Source of the DNA: Cryptomeria japonica
Taxonomy: Eukaryota > Streptophyta > Pinopsida > Cupressales > Cupressaceae
Reading direction: 5' to 3'
NCBI RefSeq assembly: GCF_030272615.1
Contig: NC_081406.1
Span: 459,138,072 to 459,202,071, forward strand
DNA: 64,000 bases
The position numbers and the translations under genes are program-made. Positions 13,695-25,980 of this stretch are shown here, one piece after another (within the stretch, counting starts at the first letter, position 1; each line of letters opens with the position of its first letter). The notes under the pieces are model-generated. The model did no database searches and had not been told where the DNA came from. It saw nothing but the letters and a program-made list of their open reading frames with translations.

Positions 13695-14642
13695 TCAGAT
13701 GGATTGAAGTCGTCCTTGTAGGGTCCTTAGCTGACTGATATTCTTTGGAGGTGGCATGTCCATGATTGCCTTAACCTTTGCTGGATCAACCTCAATACCT
13801 TTGCTTGAGACAATGTATCCTAGAAGTTTCCCGAAGGTTACTCCAAAGACACATTTCTTTGGGTTGAGTCGAACATGGTATTGTTCCAGTCTATCAAAGA
13901 TTTTATCTAAGATGTGGAGATGCCCTTCTCTGGTGAGTGATTTTTCTAGTAAGTCATCCACATAATCTTCCATCATAGTATGCATCATGTCATGGAAGAT
14001 GGTGGTCATTTCTCTTTGATAGGTTGCTCCTGCATTTTTGAGACCAAAGGGCATTACATTCCAGCAATATGTGCCCCATGGACATGTGAAGGCTGTCTTA
14101 TGTTGATCTTCTGGTGCGATCTTTATTTGATTGTATCCTGAAAAGCCATCCATGAGTGAAAGCATGGCATGTCCTGCTGTTAGATCCACTATGATGTCGA
14201 TATTTGGTAGGGGGAAGTCATCCTTAGGACAGGCCTTATTTAGATCTCTGAAGTCAGTACAAATGCGGATGCCCCCTTTTGGTTTGCCAACTGGCACAAT
14301 ATTGGAGATCCATTCTGCATAATCAATTGGTCTAATGAAACCAACATCTAGGAGTTTCTTGAGTTCTGTTTTGACTAGTACTGCAATCTGGGGATGCATC
14401 TTACGAAGCTTCTGCTTGATAGGTTTGGCTCCTTTTGCGACGGTGAGGTGATGCATGACTAAATCAGGATCAAGCCCAGGCATGTCTGCATATGACCATG
14501 CAAAGTTGATCTGACGCTTCTGGAAGAACTCTATAAATTTAGGTTGTTCCTCTGGAGTGAGAAGAGATGCCAGATGTATGATATGAGGATTTTCAGGAGT
14601 CCCCACATTGTACTCTTTGGTTTCCTCGATGAGAATTGTTGA
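13695..14642 (-). pseudogene. Gypsy-1 reverse transcriptase
   Basis: Copies element RNA to DNA inside virus-like particles in active relatives. Motifs in order: LDPDLVMHHL, MHPQIAVLVKTELKKLL, PVGKPKGGIRICTDFRDLN, CPKDDFPLPNIDIIVDL, MLSLMDGFSGYNQI, TAFTCPWGTYCWNVMPFGLK, NAGATYQREM, and the catalytic YVDDLL near 13960, then GYIVSSKGIEVDPAKVKAI. All core residues including the two Asp of YVDD are present. A stop at 14643-14645 separates it from the upstream part and another at 13695-13697 from the tether. It is the clearest reference copy for reading the decayed RT at 689-2210. Confidence 0.93.
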
Positions 14643-15833
14643 TCATTCCTGTTGTGTATTATCAGGGAGAATGTCAAACCCTTCATCCTCAGGTGCCTCA
14701 GAGAGGTTTTTACCATTGGATACGCTCTTTCTTTTTACTTTTGTCGGATCAAACAGTGCCACAGTGTGGTTTTCACTGGAAGATCCATGTTTTAGTGTTA
14801 TATTTTTGCAGCTGAAAGGTTTGGTGTCCGCCCCGAAATATGCTACGCTATTAAGTTCAATGGCGAATCTAGCTTTGTGATCCCCGCTTGGTAGGTTATC
14901 CCTTAATTCCAAAAAGTCAATGATGGCCTCATCATTTTGGAAGAAGTCAAGACATGGGGGATTTGGTTGGTTCCATTCGATAAGTTCAGGGTGGATAATG
15001 GGCATTAATTCATCGATTAGGTTAAGTGCGTTAGATGTATCAGTGAGGGTTAAGACATTATGGTGAAGGTTGTTAATGGTACTCTCCCTGTCAGAATCAA
15101 GCGTAGGATGAGACGTAGGGTTTGTGGAAGATGTTTCCAGTTCAGGAACCAAAGTGGTCTTTATCTGTGCTTCTCCGTAAATAGGGATGTCTTTGCGTGG
15201 TGGAGGTGGTGATGTGTCTTCCTCATCTGAAGTATTAAGTTGTACCGAATCAAATTCCCATTCATGTGAGTCGGTCTCTGAATCACTTTCCAGCATCCGA
15301 TTGCTATACCATACTGGGATGTCTTTTGAGTTAAACACTGCAGGTGTGATTGGTTGATGTACCTTTGTAGTGATCGGTGCTACAGGAAGTTTGATGGGGA
15401 TAAAAGAATCTGGCACAGGAAGTATCGACAGTGTTGACTCAGTGGCTTCTGTGGGAACTGCTGGTACCATAGATGCTGCTACGGGTTCTGATACAGTTGC
15501 TACTGCTAATGGTACTATGGATGTAATGGTTGTTGCGAATGGGTTTACTGGTTTGATTGGTGGGATGATTGGTATTGTAGATGGATGTGTTGGGGTTGTG
15601 AGCCTCGATGGGGCAGTCGGGATGGTGCTTGAGGTTGCTTTAATGATGAAAGGTGTCCTTTTTGCAGTAGGTTGACATAATGGTTTGTTGGGTTTTCCTT
15701 TGAATCTAAGCTTAGGAAAGATTTCTTTCTCAAAGCCTAGGCCTGTATTACCTTTGGGCTTTAATTCTGGCAGCAGAGGTTCATGTCGTCCTTGTTTGCA
15801 ATATCCCAAAGCACTATGACCATCATATCCCAT
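14643..15833 (-). pseudogene. Gypsy-1 G-patch-like and Pro/Ser/Thr-rich linker between protease and RT
   Basis: Continues the frame after a TGA at 15834-15836. The start MGYDGHSALGYCKQGRHEPL, with KGLLIMQ just before the stop, follows the G-patch pattern (hydrophobic-MGY, then spaced glycines) reported in some retroelement polyproteins. A region very rich in Thr, Pro, Ala and Ile follows (about 15350-15700), then an acidic segment and a conserved-looking block with DFLELRDNLPSGDHKARFA before RT. The G-patch is missing some canonical glycines, so the domain call is tentative; the linker function is unknown. The plus-strand frame at 15370-15675 is an antisense shadow of the Thr/Pro-rich part. 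Confidence 0.65.
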
Positions 15834-16943
15834 TCATTGCATAATGAGGAGACCTTTGCCATACTGATCCGTAGGAAGTTTAACATGTGGTAGATCAGTG
15901 GTGATGGGATCTTTATAGATCCATTTTGCTAAGTCCTCATCTTGGGTTTCTTCCTCTTGACTCTTTCCAAGAACGAAAGGTGTCAAAGCACATGCTGGTA
16001 TGTTTAGTGGTTGCTGGAGTACCTGCTGTGGTTTACCATGAGTTCTAGGAGAAGTGGGCATTTGTCCCACACAAAAGAGTTGACTCAAGTTGTATTCCCT
16101 AGGACCTTCCTCTGCTATCTTCATCTTAAGCTTTGCTTGCTTGGGTATAATGGTGTTTGAATAGGCAAGAGAGGCAGGACTTATATATGATGTGGAGGAA
16201 ATGGCTTCTCTATTATTAGGAATGGTAATCTCTGGTTGATGGTTGATATTATGGCAATATGCAAAGGGATTTGCGTCACCCAGAATTGTGATCTCTACAC
16301 CATTATGTGGGAACTTGATACATTGATGGTAGGTAGATGGAACAGCTTGCATGGCATGTATCCAAGGTCTTCCTAACAATAGATTGTATGGCAGAGGAAG
16401 GTCTAGAACCTGACAAATGATGTGCTTTACCACGGGGCCCACTCGGATTGGTAGTACCACAGCTCCTTTGGATGAACGCTCTGCATCGTCATAAGCTTTG
16501 ATTGTGATCTTCTTACGAGGATCCACTGATTCTACCGCATAGCCCAATGCTGTGACGAACTGTAGTGTACAAATGTTCAGGCCTGCTCCATTATCTATCA
16601 AGACTCGCTTGATCCTATGCTGGTTAATAAATCCTTCAATGTGTAGCAAAGTGTTATGAGGTTGCTGAAAGGAAGAGTTGTCACTTTCAGAAAAAGTGAG
16701 ACAAGGTGATGACTTTAGACTTCCAACCATGGCTTGAAATTGGTCCATATTTAGATTTGCAGGGACTAACGCTTCTTGGAGTGCTTGATCCAAGATAGTT
16801 TTATGAGATGGCGATAGACGCAAAAGCTCTAAAATGGATATAAGCGCAGGGGTTTTGTCTAATTGTTCCACAAGATTGTACTGCTTTGGGATGGAGGTGG
16901 TGCCTTGTGGAGCTGCCTTGATGGTAACTTTGCCATGATGCAT
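15834..16943 (-). pseudogene. Gypsy-1 aspartic protease region
   Basis: Retroelement aspartic protease that would cleave the polyprotein. Upstream ISILELLRLSPSHKTILDQA and LNMDQFQAMVG are conserved with Gypsy-A (45797-45925). The protease core is RVLIDNGAGLNI (near 16600), with catalytic Asp, then IKAYDDAERSSKGAVVLPI, QVLDLPLPYNLLLGRPWIH and VPSTYHQCIKFPHNG. The active-site triplet is followed by NGAG in place of the usual SGA or TGA. No stop in 369 codons; the stop at 15834-15836 falls in the following G-patch-like segment. Confidence 0.85.
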
Positions 16944-17405
16944 AACAACATTGCAATTTGAGTTGGGATTTTTGAAGGTTATGGTTGCAATTTGTTCATT
17001 GGCATCATACAGATGATTTACAGTGTAATTATATGCAGCCTGCGTATAATCAGTGGTATCAGTACCTCATCTGGAAGTGGAAGGATCCCTTTGATCTTGT
17101 GATGGAAGTGGATTTTTGAACATCAGATGATCATTATTGGTTGTTTTTGGGTTATGTCCTTCAATTTCAATTTCTCCTCAATCAATAAGATCCTGAATGA
17201 GATCTTTCAATCGGTGACAATTACTTGTCTTGTGTCCTCTTCCTTGATGGAATTCACAGTGTTCAGTATCTCTCCACCATGCTGGTTTGACCTGAGGCTC
17301 ATAGTTTGATAGCTTAGGTAGAGTGACCAAATTTTGAGAAATGAGTTGTCGCAATACAGTTTCAATGGGTTCCCCTAAGGGAGTGTATGTGCGTTTTTGT
17401 TTTTG
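16944..17405 (-). pseudogene. Gypsy-1 gag C-terminal part with zinc-knuckle-like motif
   Basis: Joins gag to protease in the same frame. It reads PAWWRDTEHCEFHQGRGHKT then CHRLKDLIQDLI, a Cys-His pattern (C-x2-H ... H-x4-C) typical of this Gypsy group; the matching segment in Gypsy-A is YYKYHKRKGHKIGNCHHLK near 45320-45380. Two in-frame TGA codons (17178-17180 and 17067-17069) interrupt it. It probably bound nucleic acid in the intact protein. Confidence 0.7.
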
Positions 17406-18647
17406 CTAACGAGGTCTAGGTTCATCGTGAGATGTGATGCGACCTTGATTAGAAGGAACATTTGTGTTGTTTTGAGGTGGAGGATTTTGTCCTGTAAACC
17501 GAACCACAGGTTGTGCATTTTGGATAGTCCGGGCATCCACAACCCCATCGTTGATGATATTCTTGTTTTTATTCCAGAAGCTTGGTTTATCACTATTGAA
17601 GCATGGGCGAGGACCATCTTTTGGTTCATTAAAGATTTTGATGAGTCCTTTCTTGATGAGTGCCCATTCACATTTTAAACCCTTGGTGATCATATCATTA
17701 AAAGAGTCTGTGTCTTTGACATCCAGGTGAAATTCCATTTCTTTGTTTAAGTTGGAAATGAATATTTCCACTAGTTCTCGTTCAGGTAACTGAAGAGAAC
17801 GTCTGCTAGACATTTGGCACCATCGTTGCAGGAATACTGAGAATTGTTCACCTGGTTTTTGTTTGGTGTTGAACAGATCCGCCATGGTGATGTCGCGCTC
17901 AATGTTATGAGAGTAATGAGCTAGGAACTTCTGGATGAGTTCCTCAAATGTTCTAATGCCACCTGGTAGTCGAGAAAACCATGATGTGGTTGTTCCTCCC
18001 AAGCTTTGGGGAAAAAGGCGCATTAGGTAGGTGTCTTCATATGCCACATCAAGACAAGCGGAATGAAATTCTCTGACATGATCACGAGGATCTCCCTTTC
18101 CTCTATATTTTTCAAATTTGGGTGTTTCGAATCCTCTTGGAAAGGGTGGCATGTAAAGATTCCTGTCAAAAGGATAGGGACAGATGTCATTGAGGGAGAA
18201 TTGGTTAATCTTGACACCACTATGAAGCTGTTGGGCGAGAGTCTCGACTTGTTGCCGCAACATCTCCATTTCATTTGGAGGAGGAGGTGGTGGGTTACCT
18301 CGAGGAATGTTATATCTGATGGGATCTCTACCTCTTTCCTCTTCATGACGACTTTGTCTTTCTGATGCTTGTCTTAATTGGGCAAGATCAAAGTCAGAGG
18401 GGAGTTTGGCTCCTTCTTGAGCAAGTCTTAAGAAGTGAGCATCCGCATTGCTCCTGAGTATTTCGTCAAACAATCTATTAAAGAGAGGGTTATGCTGAGC
18501 CCTTTCTATTGTTGCAGGAGTGGGAGTACTTGGGTTTTCGTCATCTGCATTTCCTCCAAGTGCTTCTTGAAATTCATTGAGATTTTCCTCTTCTTCTTCT
18601 TCCCTTTCTATTTCTCGTTGCCTGGACTGTGATCGGGTTTGGGCCAT
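17406..18647 (-). pseudogene. Gypsy-1 gag (capsid) open frame, 413 codons
   Basis: Structural protein of the virus-like particle. Start ATG at 18647 (MAQTRSQSRQRE), then a Glu-rich coiled-coil-like N-terminus. The gag core runs from ICPYPFDRNLYMPPFPRGFE (near 18180) through FEKYRGKGDPRDHVREF, TYLMRLFPQSLGGTTTSWF, FLAHYSHNIERDITMADL, KQKPGEQFSVFLQRW. This matches the retrotransposon gag family and the Gypsy-A gag at 44440-45010. It is intact until TAG at 17406-17408, which looks like a changed CAG codon. The same frame continues to integrase. Confidence 0.92.
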
Positions 18648-21160
18648 TTTGTTTATAAGCTTTTTGTTGAAGTTGTGTGAAAATGATGATGAGTTCTTGT
18701 TGAAATGAGAGATTGATGGTTGGTGAATTGTGTTGCACGTGGATCTCTAACACCTTTAAGGTGAATGTAACCGAAATTCCTTCTTTGAATTGCTTGTGTG
18801 TTTGATAAGTTTTGATGTGATAAGGTGTAGAGAAATTTGAGATGTGTTATAGATTTAGCTACCTAGTAATGAGAGGATTTACTCATGAACTAGTTTTAAC
18901 CTGCGTAGATGTGTCTCTTAGGATGAGCTTATCTTAGATGTAGAAACAATCTAAAAAGAGATGTGATGTGTTTGATTTCAAGCAATAGCTAAAAGAGAAC
19001 TTGGGACAAGAACCTCTTAATGTTTTGAGAGTTGGGACGGATTGATGATGAAGTGATGATGTATGAGTGAGATGATGGATGAAAATGTTTTCAACTTCAA
19101 TAAAAACTTTGTGTTATAAATGGGACAAACTCTATCTCTTCCCTTTCGGGTGTTGGTAGTATTTCTCGAGCTGTGTTGTATGTGATACAGACGTTTGGGA
19201 AGAAGTTGGGATTAATCTTTCCTCCTTGGTTTTTGTGATAACTCAGAGCTCTATATTGCATAAAAGCTCTGCGGTTCAATGATTCGGAATCAAATTCGTT
19301 TGTTTTGCCTTGAAGATAGAGACACATGTGACGCAAGAAAACTCTATGGGAGATAAAGATTTGTCTATTGATATAGAAGAATTTCCTTCGTTTTATCAAA
19401 GCCTTTGAGCTTAATTGTCTTCTTTTCAAGTTGATATTTTGATGACGCTTCTTCTTTCGCAAGATGTGAAGAATGGTCATAAAATTTTTGACTCTTTTGT
19501 TGTTTGTACCTTGTTTTTGATGTTTTTGGTTGTTTTGACAGATGTTTGGTTGGATGAATACTTTGTTTTTGGGAAGTGATTTTCTGATTTTTCTTTGACA
19601 ACAAAACAAAGCAAGCACACAAACACAAGAATGTTGCCTAAAAGGCACAAATGAGTATGGGTCTAGATCAACCCAATCTTTGGACTTGTATATGACCCTT
19701 CCTTTAGATGTATTTTAAGGTGTATTTCCAAAGCCTGAAGTCGGCTCAATTTGTACTTGGTCTTTAAAATGAACACACTTCAAACACTTTTTATCCCTAA
19801 GGTCAAATGGCCAGTTGTGATAAATTTAGTCCACATCTTGATATTTCTTCGACTTTGGTACTACATACCTTATGAATCCCATCGTGGCAGGTAAGGATGT
19901 GATATACTAAGTCTTGCACGAGCATAACAAATAGATGATCCCTATGATGGGGGAGTCACCACTTTTATCAAGCCACAAGTGACTTTTCAAAAAGCTATGT
20001 TTCTACTCAAGGAAATATGTATGGTGAGTATCTTGGGAGCAAAACCATCTATGCTCTTGCACTAAATTATATCGCAAATATCCTCAATCAATAGAATAGG
20101 TGGGCTACGACTTAAAGGCGTTTAGTCATGTTCGATGTTTTTGGACATAAGTTCATTCTGCAGTGACTCACTTAAGAGCCTTGTAACTGGTGGTGGGGCC
20201 CATTTGTCCTTTCAGCCAGTTACACTATAGGAACAGCTATACCCAAGGCTAGAGCTTTCACTCAAACCTGATTTCTATAGCGGCTCGAAGGATTTACCGC
20301 TCAAGGTCGTTCCCAAGAGTGATGTGTCTCTTGGCAGGCCTCTCTTAAAAAGATAAAATTTTGAGTGTTACTAACACTTTTCTCTTGCACCTAGGACCAT
20401 GAAAGCCAAGGGAGAGGATAGTGTGTGTTAGAAGTAGGACCACTTGACCAACTCTTTGCACAAGTGTGCCAAGCACAAAAAACACTTGTTCTTTTTAATC
20501 TATCATTGCAATGTGATCTAACTATTTGGAGATGTCGCTCCAACAATCATGGTGTTTTTTTTAACTTCAAAGGCAAAATATTTTGTAAACTAGGAACTTT
20601 GAAATCCTAGTCAACTGAATTGAAAACACGTCTTGCTTGAAGTAAAATTATTTTTGAGCTTGAAGGAAAAATGGCTTGTTCTTTTTAGATTGCCACCAAA
20701 ACAAAGTGTTGATTGTAAATTTCTTTTAAGTTGATGCAAGAAAATAAATTTTGTTTTGTTGATTTTAAGCACCAAAACGAAGTTTGTTTCCTAACTTGCA
20801 AGAAATAAAGTTGTTTTGTATAAGTTTGTGGTTCTTTTTACCTTGGAACAATGAAATTCTTTTTAAGAGCCCCAAACAAATGTGTGATTCTTTTTTTAAA
20901 AGCCCAAATTTGAAATGTGAAGTTAATTTTAAACCAAAATAAAAAGTGAATTCATTTTTTTAAAACCAACTTCAAAAACAAGTTATTAAGAAATATAAAT
21001 CTACTTTTTAATCTAATTTAAATCTGCACAAAAGAGAAAAATAGTTAGTAAAATCTGCCTATTTGGTGGGCTTCTACAAGCCTAATTTTTATTTTTATTT
21101 TTTTGGTTACAAGGTGATTTGTACAACGTTCTGTTACAATAGCGCTAGTCTGTAAAAATA
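18648..21160 (-). other. Long leader of Gypsy-1
   Basis: Non-coding region before gag, read right to left. It includes ACAGACTAGCGCTATTGTAA near 21140, a stretch with GTTACACTAT and GGGGCCC words near 20190-20240, and no large open frame. Gypsy-A has a comparable 2.3-kb leader (41195-43490). The start of the leader (PBS) was not found in this span. Confidence 0.5.
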
Positions 21161-23618
21161 ATATAAAAAGAACTAAAAGTAAAAGTAAAACAAATTATAA
21201 AAAAATAATAGCAAACGAGTGGTGGTGGATTAGTTGTTTAAAAAAATAATAATAAACAATAACAAGGGTGGTCGATATTACCACCTACCACCCCTCCTCC
21301 CATTTAAATTAAAACTCCACCACATTGCAAGAAACCTCTCCCAAATACTCCACGTGGCATAAATGCAAGGCATCCGTATTATAGAAGGAGTCGATGTGGC
21401 AAAAAGGGACTTAGACAATAGTTTGCAGATTTTAAACAATATTAACACCAATGACTCCTTTTTAACTAAATAAAAGATTATCCACGTTGCAATCTGCCAA
21501 AACATGTGGCATGCATTAATGGTAATGTGGGTTACCAGCCCATGTAAATCCTCCAATGTCTACCTTAATCAATGTGAATAGTAAGAAGTTAATTTAGCTA
21601 AACCTTGGCAGTAAGTAAAAACCACAAAGACTTGGAAATTACTTACAAAGGTATTAATGGCGACTCAGAGAAAACAGCGAGTTAAGAGAAGGAAGTTGTT
21701 GGGTTGGTAACGACTATGCGTGGAAACAAACATGTAGAGTTTAAGATGATTGGACCTTGCAAACATGATGTATTTGAAGAGATGTCAAACTCATTGAATT
21801 TGAATGAGAAGAGTTGATTGCTGCAATTACTACTACATCATAGTCAACTTGGCATCATGAGTACTTAGAAACCTTTTGCAACGACATGTGCAGTTGGTGT
21901 CACGAAGTAGATAATGGAGAACTTTACATGGTGAACACATAGGTGTTCAAATATGATTAGGATTTTTATGATACAATTAGATCATGAGTGGTGTCACTTA
22001 GAATCAATCCACCTCTAGGAGAGATAGCCCGAAAGTAGGAAAGGAAGGTAGACAACAACACTATATATAGACCATTGAGTTGGAAGAGAGGGGGAGGGAG
22101 ATGGAAGAGGAAAAAGGAGGAGATGCAACTAAGGATTAGAGAATGGAAGGAAGAAGAGAAAAGTAGTAGAGGTTTAGATGTGTTTTACGATCAAGTCGTA
22201 ATCATCTCAGATTTAGAGTCAAATTTTAGAGTAAAGTTTAGAAATAAAAGAGATAGAAAAGAGTGATAGGAAGGATGGAGTTAGTAGAAGAATTGACAAA
22301 TGGAGAGCGACAAAGAGTTTGTGAACAATCTTGAAAGAGAGTAGGCAAACGTGAAGAGGGAAGAAAGTTCATCACATCAAGCTAGTAACAAGAGCATAAG
22401 GAGGTAGGATCTACCTTAATTCTTTGGTCATTATGCAAGGATAGTGAGTGAGTCATGAAGTTATATATAATTATTTATTAGAATAAAGTTTGATTGAGAC
22501 AAGCCATGATTAGAACAAAATTGTGTGAACTCTCTTTTGAATAGCCTTATAGAGAAATGTATTATGAGGTACATATGATTAAATAACTATGAAGATGCAT
22601 GGAAAATGCTAAAGAGTGATAGGAATTGTATCATAGGTTGCTTTAGATATTCTCTAAAGGATGATCTAGTTTTTGACTTATGCAATATTCTAATGGAAGA
22701 GATAGAATCATGAAAGGAATCATTGTTAATTGTTCAAAAATTACGTTCATGTAAATATAGATACAATAGTGAAATACTTTCTTAAGTTTGTTGATAAACT
22801 TAGTGAAACTCTCATAGATCACCCAATCCTCTAGAAATTAAGTAAGAGGATAGAGAGAGAAACTTTGAGATTGAACCATGAAGAAGATGAAATAATAGGA
22901 TAACAACTTATTAAATAATGAAGTTATTTTGATATCACAAGGAAAGACTTACACTTGGAATTTTGCATGAAAAGTAAAGATGGTTATCGAGTGTCTCATT
23001 TAAAAAGCCTTATAGATAGGCATTTATGAACTTGTATCATATTAGAATGTCGATATGGTAAATTAGTGAAGTCGGCGTGTTAAGTTTTAAATCATGAAAA
23101 GTCACATATTAGTATTAAACTAAATATGATGTTTTGAGAAAAGTGGTAAATAAACCATGACACTTGGAAAGATAGAGAGAGTTTAGATGAGATAAACTTA
23201 GAATTCTAAACCATAAGAAATGGAATGCATGTTAATGATTATGCTATGTTTTGATAATTGAATAAAAGAATGTGTACTCATTTTATTCAATTTATATGTA
23301 AGATACATACATGTGATACACCTTCTTAATATTTTTAATCTTGTCTTTAAAATTGCTTGAAAGATTGAAGGAAAAGAATGTTTTCTTTTAAATGTATATT
23401 TGATTATCCATAAAATATTGTTTCCTATCAGATAGGATTGATTGTAATAAAAGATTTACTCTATCAATTTCTATTCAAACGAAAGATTGTCTTCTTAGCA
23501 TAGTATTTTATCTTGCAAGAAATAGGAAGATAGAATTGAAAGGTGAAAGATTGTCTTCTGTATGAATTTATTCTAGATTATGTGAACAAAGATATATAGG
23601 CTTGTGTTTGTGGAAAGT
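21161..23618. other. Unresolved region, possible LTR-like promoter
   Basis: AT-rich, no coding domain. A plus-strand CTATATATAGACC TATA-like box near 22060 is followed by a purine-rich GAAGAGAGGGGGAGGGAG leader. On the minus strand 21270-21560 has CCACGTGG and direct ATGCC words typical of U3 DNA. It may contain LTR pieces from the Gypsy-1 leader or another element, but I cannot define ends. Confidence 0.3.
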
Positions 23619-23638
23619 TACCTTCCAGGACGGGTGCC
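23619..23638 (-). other. PBS-like word for an LTR element
   Basis: Minus-strand TTTGGCACCCGTCCTGG follows ...ATAATCCACA, the arrangement LTR end CA then TGG (complement of a tRNA 3' CCA). Gypsy-A has CACA then TTTTGGCATGCCCGGTGGG. It could be the primer site of Gypsy-1, which would make its leader 5 kb, or of a lost element. The DNA to its right does not obviously match the Gypsy-1 3' LTR. Confidence 0.3.
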
Positions 23639-25980
23639 AAATGTGGATTATAGAGAGAATAGTTGCTTTTCCAACTATCTGTTTTTGTTGTGCATGGCAT
23701 TATACTCGGCCAAGTAATCAAATTGAATTAACCATTGAAATAATGGAATTCTTTTATTTTATCCTCTCTACCATATCCTAGATTGATAATGAATGCTTGT
23801 TTCTTAAAAGAGTTAGAAAAATGAAAATGCTTGTATCATCTAGGCATGCACCAGATTCCATCTTTCCTTTCAAATTTCTTTTGCTAAGCAATTCATGCAG
23901 GATCGGGTATTCTTGATTGACCAAGAATTCTGGGGAAGCGTAAGCTTCAAGGTTGGGCAGAAAAAGTGCCTGAATATTGTTCTCGTCTTCATGCTAAAGA
24001 TTGCATTGGTGATAGCTTGGGTTGTAGATCAACGGACGCATCTCACCCTTTACTTTGTATTATTTCGTTATTGAACTTGCGACAACTTGAAATGCATAAG
24101 TATTGTATGATCGAAATACTACTTTTATCAATTTTTTGAATAAAGAATATTTATCTTTTATAGAAATTTTGTGTTTATTACGATCTAAATAGAATGATCA
24201 AATGAAGCTATGGATGGAAAAATGGAATGAAATAGATTTATTAAAAGGGTCTAATATATTCTTAAAACTAAGCTTATGATGAAGGTCTTTAAACCTAAAC
24301 ATGAATTAAGCTTTGTCTCTTAATAATAAAGTTTTTATGTGTTCCTTAAAATTTTAATTTCTATGCATCAATGATTAATATCTTACCTTAGTCCTAAATT
24401 ATGAAACAATATGTTCATATCCAAGTCAATTGTTTGACTTTGATGTATTACATACTATGCACATTAATGTTCATGAGTGAATATTAAAATACTAGGAATT
24501 TCTTTGAAGATAAAATATAACTTAATTACATGTGAGCACTATAGATCCAAACTCAATAGAAGGTCCGTATTATCTAGCTATTAAACATAACATTGATAGC
24601 TTGTAAACCAAATAATATGAAATTTTATGCAAGATTATAAAGTTCACGCATTTTTAAATTCTCTACCAAATGAGCATGTAACAATCTCTAGGGCCTATTA
24701 GTATTAGTCTCAAATCTTAATACCATTTTTGCATAGATGTGGCCAACAAATCTACTCTAGATCAAATTCTTATCAACTATTGAATTCGTTTTATGCCTTG
24801 TATTTTTCATACATTATAGAGAGTTGGCTATTATAAATAGTATGTTCTATACATGCTAATCAAATTCCATCTACATGACCTTATCTATTGAATTAATTAG
24901 ACTTCTGTTTACATATATAGAGACCTACAATATCTCTAATGGGGCCAAGCACAAGTTGATAGTTGAAACACCTAAAAAGTCAATAGCTATCATTTTGCAC
25001 TCGTATAATAGCCATTATTTGGTATTTATAAATCTACTATGATATCAATAGTGACCACAAGAGTGACCATGTATGTCCAGTCTCCATTAATGAGTGGCTT
25101 TAAAACATAATTAGGCATCATGGTTAATTATTTCTTAGTTCTTCTTTCTACCATGAAATACCTAGGGTACTAATAAATATATACCCTTTTTATTGTCTAA
25201 TGTGCTTTAGCACAACACACAAAGTATAAAAACTACTAAAATCAAAATTATAAGCAACTAATGATTACAACTATTGGATTTGACCATATAACTTCTTGAT
25301 TATGGGGTACTACCCAAGAACATACCTTAATAGTGCCATCACTAGATAATGTATTCTCTTTTTATCATAGATAAATCTTCAAGGTGATCAACACCCTTGG
25401 TGTAAAAATAGAGATATTATTAAACATGCATTCGTAAAAGTAAACCCAAAAATTTAAATGAAAAAAAAAATTGAACCCAAATTAGATCATACTGTCATTG
25501 TTCAGATAAGAAATTTCCATAGACAATAACTTTTATCATTCAGGTAAGATATTTCAATAGACAATTACTTGCTTTGTCAAAGTAGGAATATTATTGACCT
25601 TTACAATAAATGTGGTTTTGCATTCACAATTATACTAAGTTCATTCAACATTATAATTGTGGGATATTACTATACAGGTTATCTTGTTTTATATATGTGT
25701 ATAGTGATATTTATATGTGTAGAGTGATATTTATATAGTTTTATAGTATTTTATTTCAATGCTTTGTTTGTATCATTTTAGCATATGATTTGATTATTTT
25801 TATGTATTTATTAATTTAAAATTTAGTTGATTAAAATAGGATATTTTATTTTCTTGTTTAGAGTCATGTTATTTCTTACTTGAATAGCTTATTCATCATC
25901 AATAAAATTATACAGAGGATTTCTACAGACAATCTTCATTATTTTGGACAAGTTCCCTTTGTGACCTTGTATCTCCATTT
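23639..25980. other. AT-rich DNA with no recognised feature
   Basis: No open frame over 60 codons and no domain or paired repeat seen. If the word at 23619-23638 is a true PBS, its LTR would occupy the left part of this span. Confidence 0.3.

Larger units (their letters stand above)
7004..21160 (-). mobile_element. Gypsy-1: Tat-like Ty3/Gypsy retrotransposon lacking a visible 5' LTR
   Basis: Minus-strand element. From its 5' side (right): long leader (18648 to at least 21160), gag, protease, G-patch-like segment, RT, two RNase H domains, integrase, a 2.4-kb 3' spacer, PPT at 8909-8921 and 3' LTR from 8908 down to about 7004. The order RT, RNase H, second RNase H, integrase is that of the Tat group of plant Gypsy elements. 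All coding domains share one frame from 18647 to 11340 (2435 codons) broken by 12 stops. No matching 5' LTR was recognised to the right, so the right boundary is open: the leader may run farther, possibly to a PBS-like word at 23619-23638. Confidence 0.82.

Noticed and set aside
15370-15675. Gly/Ala/Thr-rich plus-strand open frame of 101 codons
   Set aside because: Antisense of the Thr/Pro/Ala-rich linker of Gypsy-1; composition explains it.
19097-19648. 183-codon minus-strand open frame in the Gypsy-1 leader
   Set aside because: No recognisable domain, Lys/Gln/Asn-rich and located in an untranslated leader; an extra element gene is possible but unsupported.
23640-24060. Possible host exon with comparatively balanced composition
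   Set aside because: No open frame of useful length, splice pattern or domain could be supported.
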